Positions 1 to 8,903 of a DNA stretch of 64,000 bases are shown here, piece by piece. The stretch is from Mycobacterium sp. UM_CSW (GTDB taxonomy: Bacteria; Actinomycetota; Actinomycetes; Mycobacteriales; Mycobacteriaceae). The position numbers were made by a program, and so were the translations under genes. The notes below the pieces were generated by a model. It ran no database searches. It worked only from the letters and a program-made list of their open reading frames with translations, and was not told the DNA's origin. How positions within the stretch are numbered: the first letter of the stretch is position 1; each line of letters begins with the position of its first letter. The stretch covers positions 27,603 to 91,602 of the forward strand of contig NZ_AUWQ01000005.1 of NCBI RefSeq assembly GCF_000455205.1, read 5' to 3'.

Positions 1-855
1 GCACGGCTGCACCCGCAGATCGCGGCGCGCCCGTTCGGCATGATGATCGGCTTCCAAGGGCATCACGGCTTCAGCCATCGCCCGACGTATCGTCGGCTCG
101 CGGCCGAATGCAGCCGCGCCGAGCTCGCGCAGCGCCTCGCCGATCCCGCGGTGAAGGCGGCGATCCTTTCCGAGGACGACCTGCCGGTGGACCCGACGCT
201 GCTGTTCGACGGGATGTTCGCCTTGGTGCAGCACTCGCTGCACCGCCTCTACGCGCTGGGCAACCCACCCGACTACGAGCCGACGCCCGACCGCACCGTC
301 GCCGCGATCGCCAAGGAACGCGGCGAGGATCCGCTGGCCACCCTCTACGACCTCATGCTCGAGGCGAACGCGACCAACATGTTGATGCTGCCGCTGTTCA
401 ACTATGCCGACGGCAACTGCGACGCGATCCGGGAGATGATGCTGCACCCGGCCGGCGTGCTGGGACTCTCCGACGGCGGTGCGCACTGCGGAATGATCTG
501 TGACGCTTCCTATCCCACATTCCTGCTGACGCACTGGGCCCGGGACCGCCGGCGGGGCGAGAAGCTGCCGCTCGAGTACGTGATCCGCAAGCAGTCCCGC
601 GACACCGCGCACCTGTTCGGCCTCACCGACCGCGGCACCATCGAGGCCGGCAAGAAGGCCGACATCAACGTGATCGACATGGACGCCCTGCGACTGCACC
701 CGGCGGCGATGGCCTTCGACTTGCCGGCCGGCGGCCATCGGATCCTGCAGGGCGCAAGCGGCTATGCCGCCACGATCGTCAGCGGGACCGTGACCCGCCG
801 CAACGATGTCGACACCGGGGCGCGCCCCGGCCGCCTGGTGCGCGGAGCGCGTTAG
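1..855 (+). CDS. N-acyl-D-amino-acid deacylase-type amidohydrolase (3' part)
   Basis: The frame is open from the first base, so the start lies outside the window; 284 residues are visible. The motif SDGGAH, then a VIRKQSRDTAHLFGL stretch and a typical C-terminal end (GTIEAGKKADINVIDMD, then ILQGASGY and IVSGTV), are those of metal-dependent amidohydrolases of the D-aminoacylase group, which remove acyl or cyclic amide groups. The substrate cannot be told from sequence. The stop codon lies 10 bases before the preferred start of the Rieske oxygenase, so the two are probably co-transcribed. Confidence 0.8.
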   Translation, partial: ARLHPQIAARPFGMMIGFQGHHGFSHRPTYRRLAAECSRAELAQRLADPAVKAAILSEDDLPVDPTLLFDGMFALVQHSLHRLYALGNPPDYEPTPDRTVAAIAKERGEDPLATLYDLMLEANATNMLMLPLFNYADGNCDAIREMMLHPAGVLGLSDGGAHCGMICDASYPTFLLTHWARDRRRGEKLPLEYVIRKQSRDTAHLFGLTDRGTIEAGKKADINVIDMDALRLHPAAMAFDLPAGGHRILQGASGYAATIVSGTVTRRNDVDTGARPGRLVRGAR

Positions 856-865
856 GGCTCCGCGC

Positions 866-2224
866 ATGAACGCGTCAGTGGGCAACCCCGCTCGAACCCG
901 CCCCCATGCCCAAGAGGACGCGATCGGCACCCCGCCCGCCTGCCCGACCCTGGTGCCGGCCGAGCGCTACTACTCGCCGGCGTTCGCCCAACTCGAGGTC
1001 GAACGGATGTGGCCGAAGGTGTGGCAGCTCGCGTGCATGGTCGACCACGTCGCCGAGCCGGGCGACTACTTCGAGTACCGCTGCGGCCCCTACGGGGTGC
1101 TGATCGTGCGCGGTCAGGACGGCGTCTTGCGCGCGTTTCAGAACGCCTGCCGCCATCGCGGCAACTCGCTGTGCACCGGCTCGGGTTCCGGGCTGCGCGA
1201 GCTCAAGTGCGGGTATCACGGGTGGACCTGGGACCTCGCCGGCACGCTGAAGCGGGTGCCCGACCGCAAGGGCTTCGGCTCGCTGCGGATGTCCGACTTC
1301 CCGCTGATACCCGCCCGGGTCGACACCTGGGAGGGGCTGGTCTTCGTCAACCTCGATGTCGGCGCGATGCCGCTGCTCGAGTACCTCGAGGCGGTGCCCG
1401 ACGACATCGCCTGGTGCCACCTGAGCGACTTCCGCTGCTACGCGACGCTGACCATCGACGTCGACGCCAACTGGAAGACGATCGCCGATGGCTACAGCGA
1501 GACCTACCACATCCAGACGCTGCATCCCGAGCTGCTGCGCTGCGTCGACGACGTCCATGCGCCCCAACAGATCTGGGGCCACACCGGCAAGTCGGACCAG
1601 CCCTACGGCGTGCAGAGCCCGCGCTTCGAGGGCGCGCTGAGCGACGAAGAGGTCTGGGACGCGTACGTCTACACGCAGGGCGCGCTGATGGGCGCGGCCG
1701 AAGGCACGCCCTTCCCCGCCGACGAACGCCAGCCAGGGCAGACCGTCCAGGACTTGATCGCGGCGCGCACCCGCGCCTTCGCGGCCAGCCGCGGGGTGGA
1801 CCTCGACTGGGCCGACACCGACCGGGTCACCCGGCTGCACCAGTACAACGTGTTCCCCAACATGACGTTTCTCGCCAACGCCGATCACTTGACGCTGATG
1901 TGCTCGAGGCCCGGCGCCGACCCCGATCACGGCGAAATGGTCATCTTCTTGATGACCCGGATGGCGCCGGGGGCACCGCGGTGCAAGCCAGCGGACATGC
2001 GAAGCACCGCCGGGGAGGCCGAACCGGGCTTGGTGCTGACCCAGGACATCCGGCTGCTCGCGGGATTACAGCGCGGCCTGCACCAACCCGGGTTCACCCA
2101 CCTGGCGCTCTCCAGCGAGGAACGGCGCGTCATCAACATGCATCGCAACCTCGAGCGCTACCTGGACCTGCCCGAGTCCGAGCGGATAAGCGGCGGTGAA
2201 AAGGTGCCGTCGGAATTCGATTAG
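866..2224 (+). CDS. Rieske non-heme iron oxygenase, alpha subunit
   Basis: A 452-residue protein. The Rieske [2Fe-2S] ligands are C95-x-H97 and C115-x2-H118. The mononuclear iron site follows in ADGYSETYHIQTLHPE (H215 and H220). This is the arrangement of ring-hydroxylating and demethylating oxygenase alpha subunits, which oxidise a substrate using electrons from a ferredoxin/reductase. No reductase or ferredoxin is adjacent, so these must come from elsewhere. An in-frame GTG at 806 would overlap the preceding gene; the ATG at 866 is preferred because it follows that gene's stop and gives a normal family length. The neighbouring amidohydrolase suggests a small catabolic unit; the substrate is unknown. 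Confidence 0.88.
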   Translation: MNASVGNPARTRPHAQEDAIGTPPACPTLVPAERYYSPAFAQLEVERMWPKVWQLACMVDHVAEPGDYFEYRCGPYGVLIVRGQDGVLRAFQNACRHRGNSLCTGSGSGLRELKCGYHGWTWDLAGTLKRVPDRKGFGSLRMSDFPLIPARVDTWEGLVFVNLDVGAMPLLEYLEAVPDDIAWCHLSDFRCYATLTIDVDANWKTIADGYSETYHIQTLHPELLRCVDDVHAPQQIWGHTGKSDQPYGVQSPRFEGALSDEEVWDAYVYTQGALMGAAEGTPFPADERQPGQTVQDLIAARTRAFAASRGVDLDWADTDRVTRLHQYNVFPNMTFLANADHLTLMCSRPGADPDHGEMVIFLMTRMAPGAPRCKPADMRSTAGEAEPGLVLTQDIRLLAGLQRGLHQPGFTHLALSSEERRVINMHRNLERYLDLPESERISGGEKVPSEFD

Positions 2225-2265
2225 ACCTCCCGAAATCGGGTAGGCGCGCATTAGACTCCCGGCTT

Positions 2266-2646
2266 GTGACGAGTCCGTCCGATGCCTGGGGCTACGAACG
2301 GCGGCAACTCTTGCATCAGGTACAGATGCGATGTCAGGCACTCGGCCGCAGGCGGGCGCGGCGGCTGTGTCACCATTTCGAGCGCGTCGGGGTCCACACC
2401 GCCCCCGAACGGCTACGCCAGATGGTGGCTGGGGTGCCCGTTGCCGACGATGAAGTGACGGATGTGAATTTCGCGTTGATCGCGATGCAACTCAATCGCG
2501 AGGCCCGCGGCGCGCGGGTCAAGCGTCTCAAGCGCCAGGGCACCCGCTCGCTGCTGTTCATGGGCCTGGTCCTGGTAGTACTCAACTTCCTCTTCTGTAT
2601 CGCCTACGTCTTGCTGAACCTGGCCCAGCAGGCCACCCCGCTGTGA
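2266..2646 (+). CDS. Small single-pass membrane protein, unknown function
   Basis: 126 residues with a GTG start. The first 90 residues are basic and hydrophilic. A single hydrophobic segment near residues 96-118 (SLLFMGLVLVVLNFLFCIAY) is close to the C-terminus, giving a tail-anchored look. No family was recognised. It follows the Rieske gene by 41 bases on the same strand and faces the two-component system. The codon pattern is that of the surrounding genes, so it is probably real. Confidence 0.65.
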   Translation: MTSPSDAWGYERRQLLHQVQMRCQALGRRRARRLCHHFERVGVHTAPERLRQMVAGVPVADDEVTDVNFALIAMQLNREARGARVKRLKRQGTRSLLFMGLVLVVLNFLFCIAYVLLNLAQQATPL

Positions 2647-2730
2647 ATTCGGGCTATTAGGTCGCCGTCACTGCTCGACCGTGCGGCTGGCCGCACGTTC
2701 GCAGGCGCGGTCGCCGCACCTCTTGACTTT

Positions 2731-3396
2731 TCAACGCGGGGCGACGATCCCGTTGTCGTAGGCGTAGACGATGGCCGCGGCGCGATCCCGCAGGTCGAGT
2801 TTCCCGAAGATCCGGCCGATGTGACTTTTGACGGTGACACCCGAGATGCACAGTTCGTCGGCGATTTCGCTGTTGGACAGTCCCTTCCCGATCAGCGTCA
2901 GCACGTCCAACTCGCGCGTGGTGAGTTGGGCGATCTCGTTGCCCCGCCGTTCGCAGGCGTCGGGGGCGGCGGCCTTGCGGTAGGTGGTTAGGACGCGCGA
3001 GGTGACCGCGGGATCCAGGTAGCTGTCTCCCCGGGCCACCGTCCGCACGGCGCGGATCAACTCCTCGGCCGACGAGTCCTTGAGCACGAATCCGGCGGCC
3101 CCGGCCCGCAGCGCCCCGGACAGCAGGTCGTCCTCATTGAATGTGGTCAACGCGAGCACCGGCGGGCCGCCGGCCAGCCTTCGTGTCGCCTCGATCCCGT
3201 CGACCCGCCGCATCCGCAGGTCCATCACGACGACGTCGGGCCGGTGCGCGGCCACGGCGGCGGGCACCTCGTCCCCGTCGGCGCATTCGGCGACCACGTT
3301 GAATCCGTCCTTGCGGCGCAGGATCCGGCGCAACCCGGACCGCACCAAGTCCTGGTCATCGACCAGCAGCACCGCGATCTCGGCCTCGTCGATCAC
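2731..3396 (-). CDS. NarL/LuxR-family response regulator
   Basis: 221 residues. The receiver domain has acidic residues D13/D14, phospho-acceptor D59 (VVVMDLRM) and the conserved K in FVLKD. A LuxR-type helix-turn-helix follows (LTTRELDVLTLIGKGLSNSE through TVKSHIGRIFGKL). The GTG start at 3396 overlaps the kinase stop as GTGA, so the two are translationally coupled. Longer in-frame readings would run far into the kinase gene and are rejected. It presumably controls genes in response to the partner kinase, possibly the divergent MmpL unit. Confidence 0.9.
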   Translation of the reverse strand: MIDEAEIAVLLVDDQDLVRSGLRRILRRKDGFNVVAECADGDEVPAAVAAHRPDVVVMDLRMRRVDGIEATRRLAGGPPVLALTTFNEDDLLSGALRAGAAGFVLKDSSAEELIRAVRTVARGDSYLDPAVTSRVLTTYRKAAAPDACERRGNEIAQLTTRELDVLTLIGKGLSNSEIADELCISGVTVKSHIGRIFGKLDLRDRAAAIVYAYDNGIVAPR

Positions 3397-4601
3397 AACT
3401 TGCACCACGGCGGCCGCCGGCCCGTGTCGCCCGCTTCGAGCGGGATCTCGGCACGCACCGACCACCCGTCGCTCGTCGGGCCGACGTCGATCGCGCCGCC
3501 CAGCAGTTCGACGCGCTGGCGCATGCCGCTCACCCCGCGCCCTTCCACGCACGGGGCCGCGGCCACCGCGGCCGGCAGCCGATTGTCGATGACGAGGCTT
3601 GCTGAGACCGCTGAAACGCTCAGCGCCACCGTTGATTTCGAATCGGGGGCATGTTTGGCGATGTTGGTCAGCGATTCCTGGGCGATGCGATACAGCGCGT
3701 GGCCGACGGCCGCCGAGACGCGCGGGGTGGGGCCCTCGACGCGCAGTGTGACGGCCAGACCGGCGCGCTCGTAATCCCCGACGAGGAGCCGGATGTCGTC
3801 GATGCCGGGCTCGGGCGCGATCTTCATTGGCGAATCGTTGAGCAGCCCGACGGTCCGGCGGATGTCGGCCATCGCCTGCCGGCCCAGCCGCTCGGCCTGT
3901 TCGAGCGCCTCCACCGCGTCATCGACGTCGCGATCCTGCTGCAGCGCCCGCCGCGCACCGGTCACGTGCAACAGCGTGATGGACAGCGAGTGGGCGATGA
4001 CGTCGTGCACTTCTCGGGCGATGCGCCGACGCTCGTCGGCGGCGGCGTGCTCGGCCAGCGCCTCCTGCGCACGGATCTGCTCGGCCAGCAGCAGCCGTTG
4101 GCTGCGCATGATGTAGCCGAGCAGCCAGCCCGCCGCAACGAAACCGAGGTATAGGGCGACCGCGTCCAGGCGGTGAAGCGCGGCCGCCGCAAGCAGCAGC
4201 CCGGCCGCCGACGCGGCTGCCAGCAAGCCGCCCGCAATGGAGCTCAATGTCGCGACGGATAGGACCATGAGCACCAGCAGCGCCGGGGCGAAATCGGCAT
4301 GAACGGGTGTCGGCGTGCCGAACAGCATGATGGCGGTAGCCGTCGACCAGGTTGCCCACATCAGCAACGGGCTGAGCTTCATGTTGAAGAAAAAGAACAG
4401 CAGCGTCGGTGAGACCGACACCGCGAGCGCCGCCAGCACCACGGGCAGGCCGGCGGTTGGGCGTTGCAGGATCGCGATCACCCAGGCGCCCACCTCGGTG
4501 ACGTCGACAGCGACAAACGACGTCCAAGTGATACCCACGGGGATCAGCTCGCTGCGCCGGCGAAGCTGTTCCCGCAGGTAATCCGCCACGACACGCAACA
4601 T
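3393..4601 (-). CDS. NarL-type sensor histidine kinase (HisKA_3)
   Basis: 402 residues. The first 165 residues hold about five or six hydrophobic membrane segments with little room for an external sensor domain, so sensing is probably within the membrane. The dimerisation/phospho-acceptor motif ERRRIAREVHDVIAHSLS carries H199. The ATPase domain shows an N-box (HALYRIAQESLTNIAKHA) and a G-box (GRGVSGMRQRVELLGG). Its 3' end overlaps the response regulator start by four bases. It is divergent from the small gene at 4735 and the MmpL gene, separated by about 130 bases. Confidence 0.9.
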   Translation of the reverse strand: MLRVVADYLREQLRRRSELIPVGITWTSFVAVDVTEVGAWVIAILQRPTAGLPVVLAALAVSVSPTLLFFFFNMKLSPLLMWATWSTATAIMLFGTPTPVHADFAPALLVLMVLSVATLSSIAGGLLAAASAAGLLLAAAALHRLDAVALYLGFVAAGWLLGYIMRSQRLLLAEQIRAQEALAEHAAADERRRIAREVHDVIAHSLSITLLHVTGARRALQQDRDVDDAVEALEQAERLGRQAMADIRRTVGLLNDSPMKIAPEPGIDDIRLLVGDYERAGLAVTLRVEGPTPRVSAAVGHALYRIAQESLTNIAKHAPDSKSTVALSVSAVSASLVIDNRLPAAVAAAPCVEGRGVSGMRQRVELLGGAIDVGPTSDGWSVRAEIPLEAGDTGRRPPWCKL

Positions 4602-4734
4602 CGTCCAATCCTAAGAGAGCTTCGCTCCTCGTCACATCATGCCGAGGTCGGCACCCGTCTCCGCCCGTGGTAGGAGGCAAAAACCGAACCTCGGCACGAC
4701 GCGCGGCAGAGGTCCGCCTTCCTACCGTCGAGTC

Positions 4735-5112
4735 ATGACATGGACACTGCTGCACGACCGGATGGCCTTCATGGCCAACGTGATCAAGGCCGCCGAGACC
4801 GATCCCGAGGCGGCCCTCGCGCTGGCCGACGGTTCGTCCGAGGTGTCGCGGCTGTTCGGCGACGAGGAGGGCCTACTGCTTTCGCTGCGGCAGCGCTGGA
4901 TGACGATGCTCGTCGCCAAGCTGGATCAGGCGGCGCACGACGGCGTTGCGGCCGAACGAGTGCGGGCCGACCTCGCGGCCGCCGAGCCCGGGCTGCACGC
5001 CCTGCTGGAGATCGCCTCCAGGCGCTCGCTGCGGGTGCGTTCCCTGTCCGGGGACGAGCGACGGGTGATGGAGTTGCTGGGCGGACCCAGCGATCGGCAG
5101 ACCGTTGCTTGA
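4735..5112 (+). CDS. Conserved hypothetical protein upstream of MmpL
   Basis: 125 residues, mostly helical and hydrophilic, with no signal peptide and no recognised family; it is not an MmpS-type protein. The ATG at 4735 is chosen because upstream in-frame codons look non-coding. Its last bases overlap the start of the MmpL gene by eight bases, so the two are one transcription and translation unit. Its role may be tied to the transporter, but nothing in the sequence proves it. Confidence 0.7.
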   Translation: MTWTLLHDRMAFMANVIKAAETDPEAALALADGSSEVSRLFGDEEGLLLSLRQRWMTMLVAKLDQAAHDGVAAERVRADLAAAEPGLHALLEIASRRSLRVRSLSGDERRVMELLGGPSDRQTVA

Positions 5113-7957
5113 CGGAACGGGAATCGTCTCGCGCCTTACCGGCCGATACGCGATCCTGATCGTCGGCCTGTGGATCCTGGCGGCGGCCGGCGCCAATCTG
5201 GCCGTGCCGCAATTGGAACGGGTCGTGGACACACACGCCCGCACGTTCATGCCTGCTGACGCGCCGAGTTCCGTCGCCGCGTCCCGCGCCGCCGGGCTGT
5301 TCGGCCAAAAGCCAAGCAACAACTTCGTTTACGTCGTGCTGGAAAGTGATCAGCGCCTCACGCCGCGCGACCGCCAGTTCTATGACGCGCTGACCGCAGC
5401 CCTGTCCGCCGATCGTGGCCACGTCAACGCGTTGACCGACTTGTGGTCACAGCCCGCCACGGCGGCGGGCGCCCAGAGTTCCGACGGGCGGGCCGTCAGC
5501 CTGATGGTGCGGCTCGCCGGAATGCTCGGCACGTCCGCGGCCCGCGATTCGGTGAATGCCGTGCGCGGCGACGTGGCCAAGCTGTCACCACCGCCGGCCC
5601 TGCGCGTCCTCGTTACCGGTCCCGGCGCCACCATCGTCGACGAATTCTCCGCCATCGACCGGCAGATGCTCATGATCACCGCCGCCACGGTCGGTGTCAT
5701 CCTGCTGTTGCTGCTGTTGGTATACCGATCACCGATCGCCGCGGCGATCCCCCTGACCTCGGTCGGCATCGCGCTGGCCTTGGCCCGTTCCCTCGCTGCG
5801 GCGTTTGGCCAGGCCAATGTCGTTGAGGTGTCGCTGTTCTCGGCGGCGCTCATGGCGGCGATGACGTTGGGCGCCGGCACCGACTACGCGATCTTCCTCA
5901 TCGGCCGCTACCACGAAGGCCGGCGCCGCGCTATCGCGCCGCCGCAGGCGCTGGCCGAGGCCTACCGGGCCGTCGCGCCGGTGGTCATCGGATCGGCGCT
6001 GACGGTGTCGGTTGCGCTCGGATGCCTCGGGTTCGCCAGGGTCGGAATGTTCCGCAGCGCCGGGATACCATGCGCGATAGGAGTTTTGGTCACCATGGCC
6101 GCCGCGCTGACGCTGACGCCCGCGCTCATGGGCCTGGCCCTGCGCGGTGGGTTTCTCGAGCCGCGGCCCTCGACGACGTCGCGGCGCTGGCGGCGCGTGG
6201 GAGCAGCGGTGACCCGCTGGCCCGGCCCCATCCTGATCACCGCGGGCGGCTTGACCCTGCTGGCGGCGCTGCCGCTGGCGGGCACGCGGATCGGGTGGAA
6301 CGAACCGGCCGCCACCCCCGCCGGCGCCGAATCCAGCCGCGGCTACGCGGCCAGCGACCGGCACTTTGCGTCGAATTCGCTACTGCCCGAAGTCGTCACC
6401 ATTCAGGCCGACCACGACCTGCGCAACCCGGCGGGGCTGATCGCGGTCGAACGGATCACACGCCAGATCATGGCGATCCCGGGTGTGCGCATGGTGCAGT
6501 CCGCGAGCCGCCCCGACGGCAGGGTGCCCGACGAGGCGACGTTGACGTATCAGACCGGAGTGCTCGGCCGTCAGCTCGGGGACACGATCGACTCACTGAC
6601 CCAACGGCTGAACCGGGTCTCCGAACTCGACAGCGCTCTGGCGCAGACACAAATCGCGGTGGACAGGCTGGGGGGTGGATTGCGCGGCGGCAGCGCGGGT
6701 TTGGCCGACATGTCCGCGGCCGCGGACGACATGCGTAGCGGCATGGACGGCGTCCAACGTTCCGTCACCACAGTATCGGGTTACCTCGACCCGCTGCGGG
6801 ATTTCGTCGCTCGCACCCCGGGCTGCGATGCCAACCCGATCTGCTCGACGGTGGACCGTGCGCTCCAGCCCGTCGACAACCTGGTGCAGACTTCGACGCG
6901 GCTCGGCGACGGCGCGGCCAAGCTGACCAGCGGGTCAAGCGCCGCCGCGACGGCCATCTCGAGCTTGCCGCAGACCGTGAATTCGATGAAAGACGCTCTA
7001 GGACAAGCGCGCTCGGCCACTCACGAATTGCTGAGCCTGAGCGAGACGATCGGGCCGCAGCTGCACCAGTTGACCGATTACCTGACCGAGATCGCCACCC
7101 AATTTCAGGGCAGCGCCGCGTCCGGTTTCTACCTGCCGCAACGCGCGCTGACCGACCCGCGGTACATCGAGGTCCTGCACCAACTGATCTCGGCCGATGG
7201 CCGCTCCACCTACCTGCTGGTCTACGGCGAGGGGAATGAATGGGGCGCCGAGGGCGCGGCGCGGGCGGATCGGGTGCGCACGGCGATCAAGGAGGCCACC
7301 AAGGAAGGAACGCTGGCGCCGACGGGCGTCGACCTGGCCGGCGTCGGCCCCGTGACCTCCGATCTGCAGCACTTTGTCGCGCGTGACAGCGCATTGCTCG
7401 TGGGTGCGGCGCTGGTCCTCATCTTCCTGATCGTCACGGCGATGCTGCGCAGTCCGGTGGCCGGGCTGGTCGTCGTCGGCACCGTCGTCGCCTCCTACGC
7501 GTCGGCGCTGGGCATCAGCGCGCTCATTTGGCAGCGCCTGCTTCATCACGAGTTGCACTGGGCGGTCGCGCCCATCGCCTTCATCGCATTGATCGCCGTC
7601 GGCGCGGACTACAACCTGCTGCTGGCGTTGCGGATCAAGCAGGAGGCAACCGCGGGAATCAGAACGGGCATCATCCGCGCGTTCGGTGGCACCGGCGGGG
7701 TAGTCACGACCGCGGGCATCGTCTTCGGGCTCACCATGCTCGCGTTGCTGGGCAGCAGCGTGCTCAGCATTGCGCAGATCGGCACGACCATCGCGATCGG
7801 GTTGATGATGGACACGCTGGTCGTGCGGGCGCTCGTCGTGCCGTCCATTGTCGCGTTGCTGGGTAGGTGGTTCTTCTGGCCGCGGGCCGTCCCGCCGCGG
7901 GGTCCGGCGCCGATGAAAGCGCCCGAGCGCCAACTGGTTTCGGCGGCAAGCAGCTAG
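5105..7957 (+). CDS. MmpL-family RND transporter
   Basis: 950 residues with a TTG start overlapping the previous gene. One N-terminal transmembrane helix is followed by an extracytoplasmic domain, a membrane bundle containing GAGTDYAIFLIGRYHEG, a second large external loop with long helical segments (about residues 495-700), and a second bundle containing AVGADYNLLLALR. The paired Asp-Tyr motifs are the proton-relay signature of MmpL proteins, which export lipids or siderophores across the inner membrane. The partner is the 125-residue protein, not an MmpS. The cargo is unknown. The stop is three bases from the convergent reductase gene. Confidence 0.92.
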   Translation: MLDGTGIVSRLTGRYAILIVGLWILAAAGANLAVPQLERVVDTHARTFMPADAPSSVAASRAAGLFGQKPSNNFVYVVLESDQRLTPRDRQFYDALTAALSADRGHVNALTDLWSQPATAAGAQSSDGRAVSLMVRLAGMLGTSAARDSVNAVRGDVAKLSPPPALRVLVTGPGATIVDEFSAIDRQMLMITAATVGVILLLLLLVYRSPIAAAIPLTSVGIALALARSLAAAFGQANVVEVSLFSAALMAAMTLGAGTDYAIFLIGRYHEGRRRAIAPPQALAEAYRAVAPVVIGSALTVSVALGCLGFARVGMFRSAGIPCAIGVLVTMAAALTLTPALMGLALRGGFLEPRPSTTSRRWRRVGAAVTRWPGPILITAGGLTLLAALPLAGTRIGWNEPAATPAGAESSRGYAASDRHFASNSLLPEVVTIQADHDLRNPAGLIAVERITRQIMAIPGVRMVQSASRPDGRVPDEATLTYQTGVLGRQLGDTIDSLTQRLNRVSELDSALAQTQIAVDRLGGGLRGGSAGLADMSAAADDMRSGMDGVQRSVTTVSGYLDPLRDFVARTPGCDANPICSTVDRALQPVDNLVQTSTRLGDGAAKLTSGSSAAATAISSLPQTVNSMKDALGQARSATHELLSLSETIGPQLHQLTDYLTEIATQFQGSAASGFYLPQRALTDPRYIEVLHQLISADGRSTYLLVYGEGNEWGAEGAARADRVRTAIKEATKEGTLAPTGVDLAGVGPVTSDLQHFVARDSALLVGAALVLIFLIVTAMLRSPVAGLVVVGTVVASYASALGISALIWQRLLHHELHWAVAPIAFIALIAVGADYNLLLALRIKQEATAGIRTGIIRAFGGTGGVVTTAGIVFGLTMLALLGSSVLSIAQIGTTIAIGLMMDTLVVRALVVPSIVALLGRWFFWPRAVPPRGPAPMKAPERQLVSAASS

Positions 7958-7960
7958 CCT

Positions 7961-8407
7961 TTAGGATGCCGGCGCGGCGTCGAGCCGGAACACCGCACAT
8001 CGGCCGGCGAGGGCCTCGAACTCATCGGCGGTGCCGTGCTCCACCAGCCCGGAGCGCTTATAGAACCCCACGCCCCGCGGCACCTTTTCGGGAAAAGCGC
8101 GCAGCACGGGGCGGGCCTGCTCCACGGAGAGCTCGGCAAACGCCACACGCTCAGCTTTGCGGCCGCGCTTGATGGTTCCGGTGCTTGCGGCGCGCGCGTT
8201 GCGCACCCAATCGGCCTGCGAATGTCCGACGAGGTAGCGGCTGTCATGACGCGTGAACGGCGTGACAGGCGTGCTGCGCAGCTGTCCAGATTTGCGGCCC
8301 GGCACGGTAAGAACCCGGACTGGTCCGGCGACGATGCCGAGTTTCTGCATCTCCATCATCACCTTGTTCATCGCCTTGAGCCAGGCTGGTGGTTTGGGAT
8401 CAGTCAT
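7961..8407 (-). CDS. Deazaflavin (F420)-dependent nitroreductase-family protein (Ddn-like)
   Basis: 148 residues, a normal length for this split-barrel family. Family features are an N-terminal amphipathic segment, VRVLTVPGRKSGQLRSTPV and the YLVGHSQADWVRNARA stretch around the cofactor pocket. Members bind F420H2 and reduce quinones or nitro compounds. The gene is monocistronic, with a 94-base gap to the upstream VOC gene. A second, distinct member of the same family lies at 40369. Confidence 0.88.
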   Translation of the reverse strand: MTDPKPPAWLKAMNKVMMEMQKLGIVAGPVRVLTVPGRKSGQLRSTPVTPFTRHDSRYLVGHSQADWVRNARAASTGTIKRGRKAERVAFAELSVEQARPVLRAFPEKVPRGVGFYKRSGLVEHGTADEFEALAGRCAVFRLDAAPAS

Positions 8408-8500
8408 CTCGTCCCCCGGTCACTCGTCGGCGAATCGGCGTGGCGGCGCTTCCCCAGTGATATCAACCTGCCTGATTCATGTCAAGGGCCCTGATACCCA

Positions 8501-8899
8501 TTAGTCGCGGTCGTGGTGGCACACGGCCTCGAGACGCAGACCGAAGGGGTCGTACCAGAAGGTGGCGTAATAGTGCCCGGAGTACTGCGGGAAATGCTGC
8601 GGGGGATGGATGACGGTGCCGCCGATCCGAAGGACATGGTCGTGTACGGCGTGCACCGAGGACCGGCGCCGCACCATGAACGCCAGGTGCTGCAGACCGG
8701 TCCGCTCTGCGGAGTACTCGCCCGGTTGGCCCGACGGGTAGAAGAACAGGTACGTGCCGGGCTTGTTGTTCGCGGGTTTGTAGGCGAATTCGTCGACGAC
8801 ATCAAGGAAGGGCTCGAATCCGACCAAGGGCATCAGCGCGTCGTAGTACCGCTTCGCGGCCCGGAGGTCCGGCACGTTGACACCGAGGTGGCCGAGCAT
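8501..8899 (-). CDS. VOC-family (glyoxalase/dioxygenase fold) protein
   Basis: 132 residues forming a single vicinal-oxygen-chelate unit: MLGHLGVNVPDL at the start, GLQHLAFMV in the middle and a C-terminal FWYDPFGLRLEAV strand holding the metal-ligand Glu. It starts at 8899, five bases after the stop of the PrrB-like kinase, so the two are co-transcribed. Such proteins are lyases, dioxygenases or binding proteins; the substrate is not predictable. Confidence 0.82.
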   Translation of the reverse strand: MLGHLGVNVPDLRAAKRYYDALMPLVGFEPFLDVVDEFAYKPANNKPGTYLFFYPSGQPGEYSAERTGLQHLAFMVRRRSSVHAVHDHVLRIGGTVIHPPQHFPQYSGHYYATFWYDPFGLRLEAVCHHDRD

Positions 8900-8903
8900 C
8901 GCG

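Noticed and set aside
1009-2199. Alternative-frame open reading over the Rieske oxygenase
   Set aside because: The product is Arg-rich without motifs; the Rieske frame has all metal ligands and normal codon use.
4639-4734. N-terminal extension of the gene upstream of MmpL
   Set aside because: The additional residues are Arg/Pro-rich and lie in the divergent promoter region; the ATG at 4735 is preferred.
6998-7933. Antisense open frame within the MmpL gene
   Set aside because: Arg/Asp/Gln-rich shadow of the transporter's membrane helices; no start signal or family feature.
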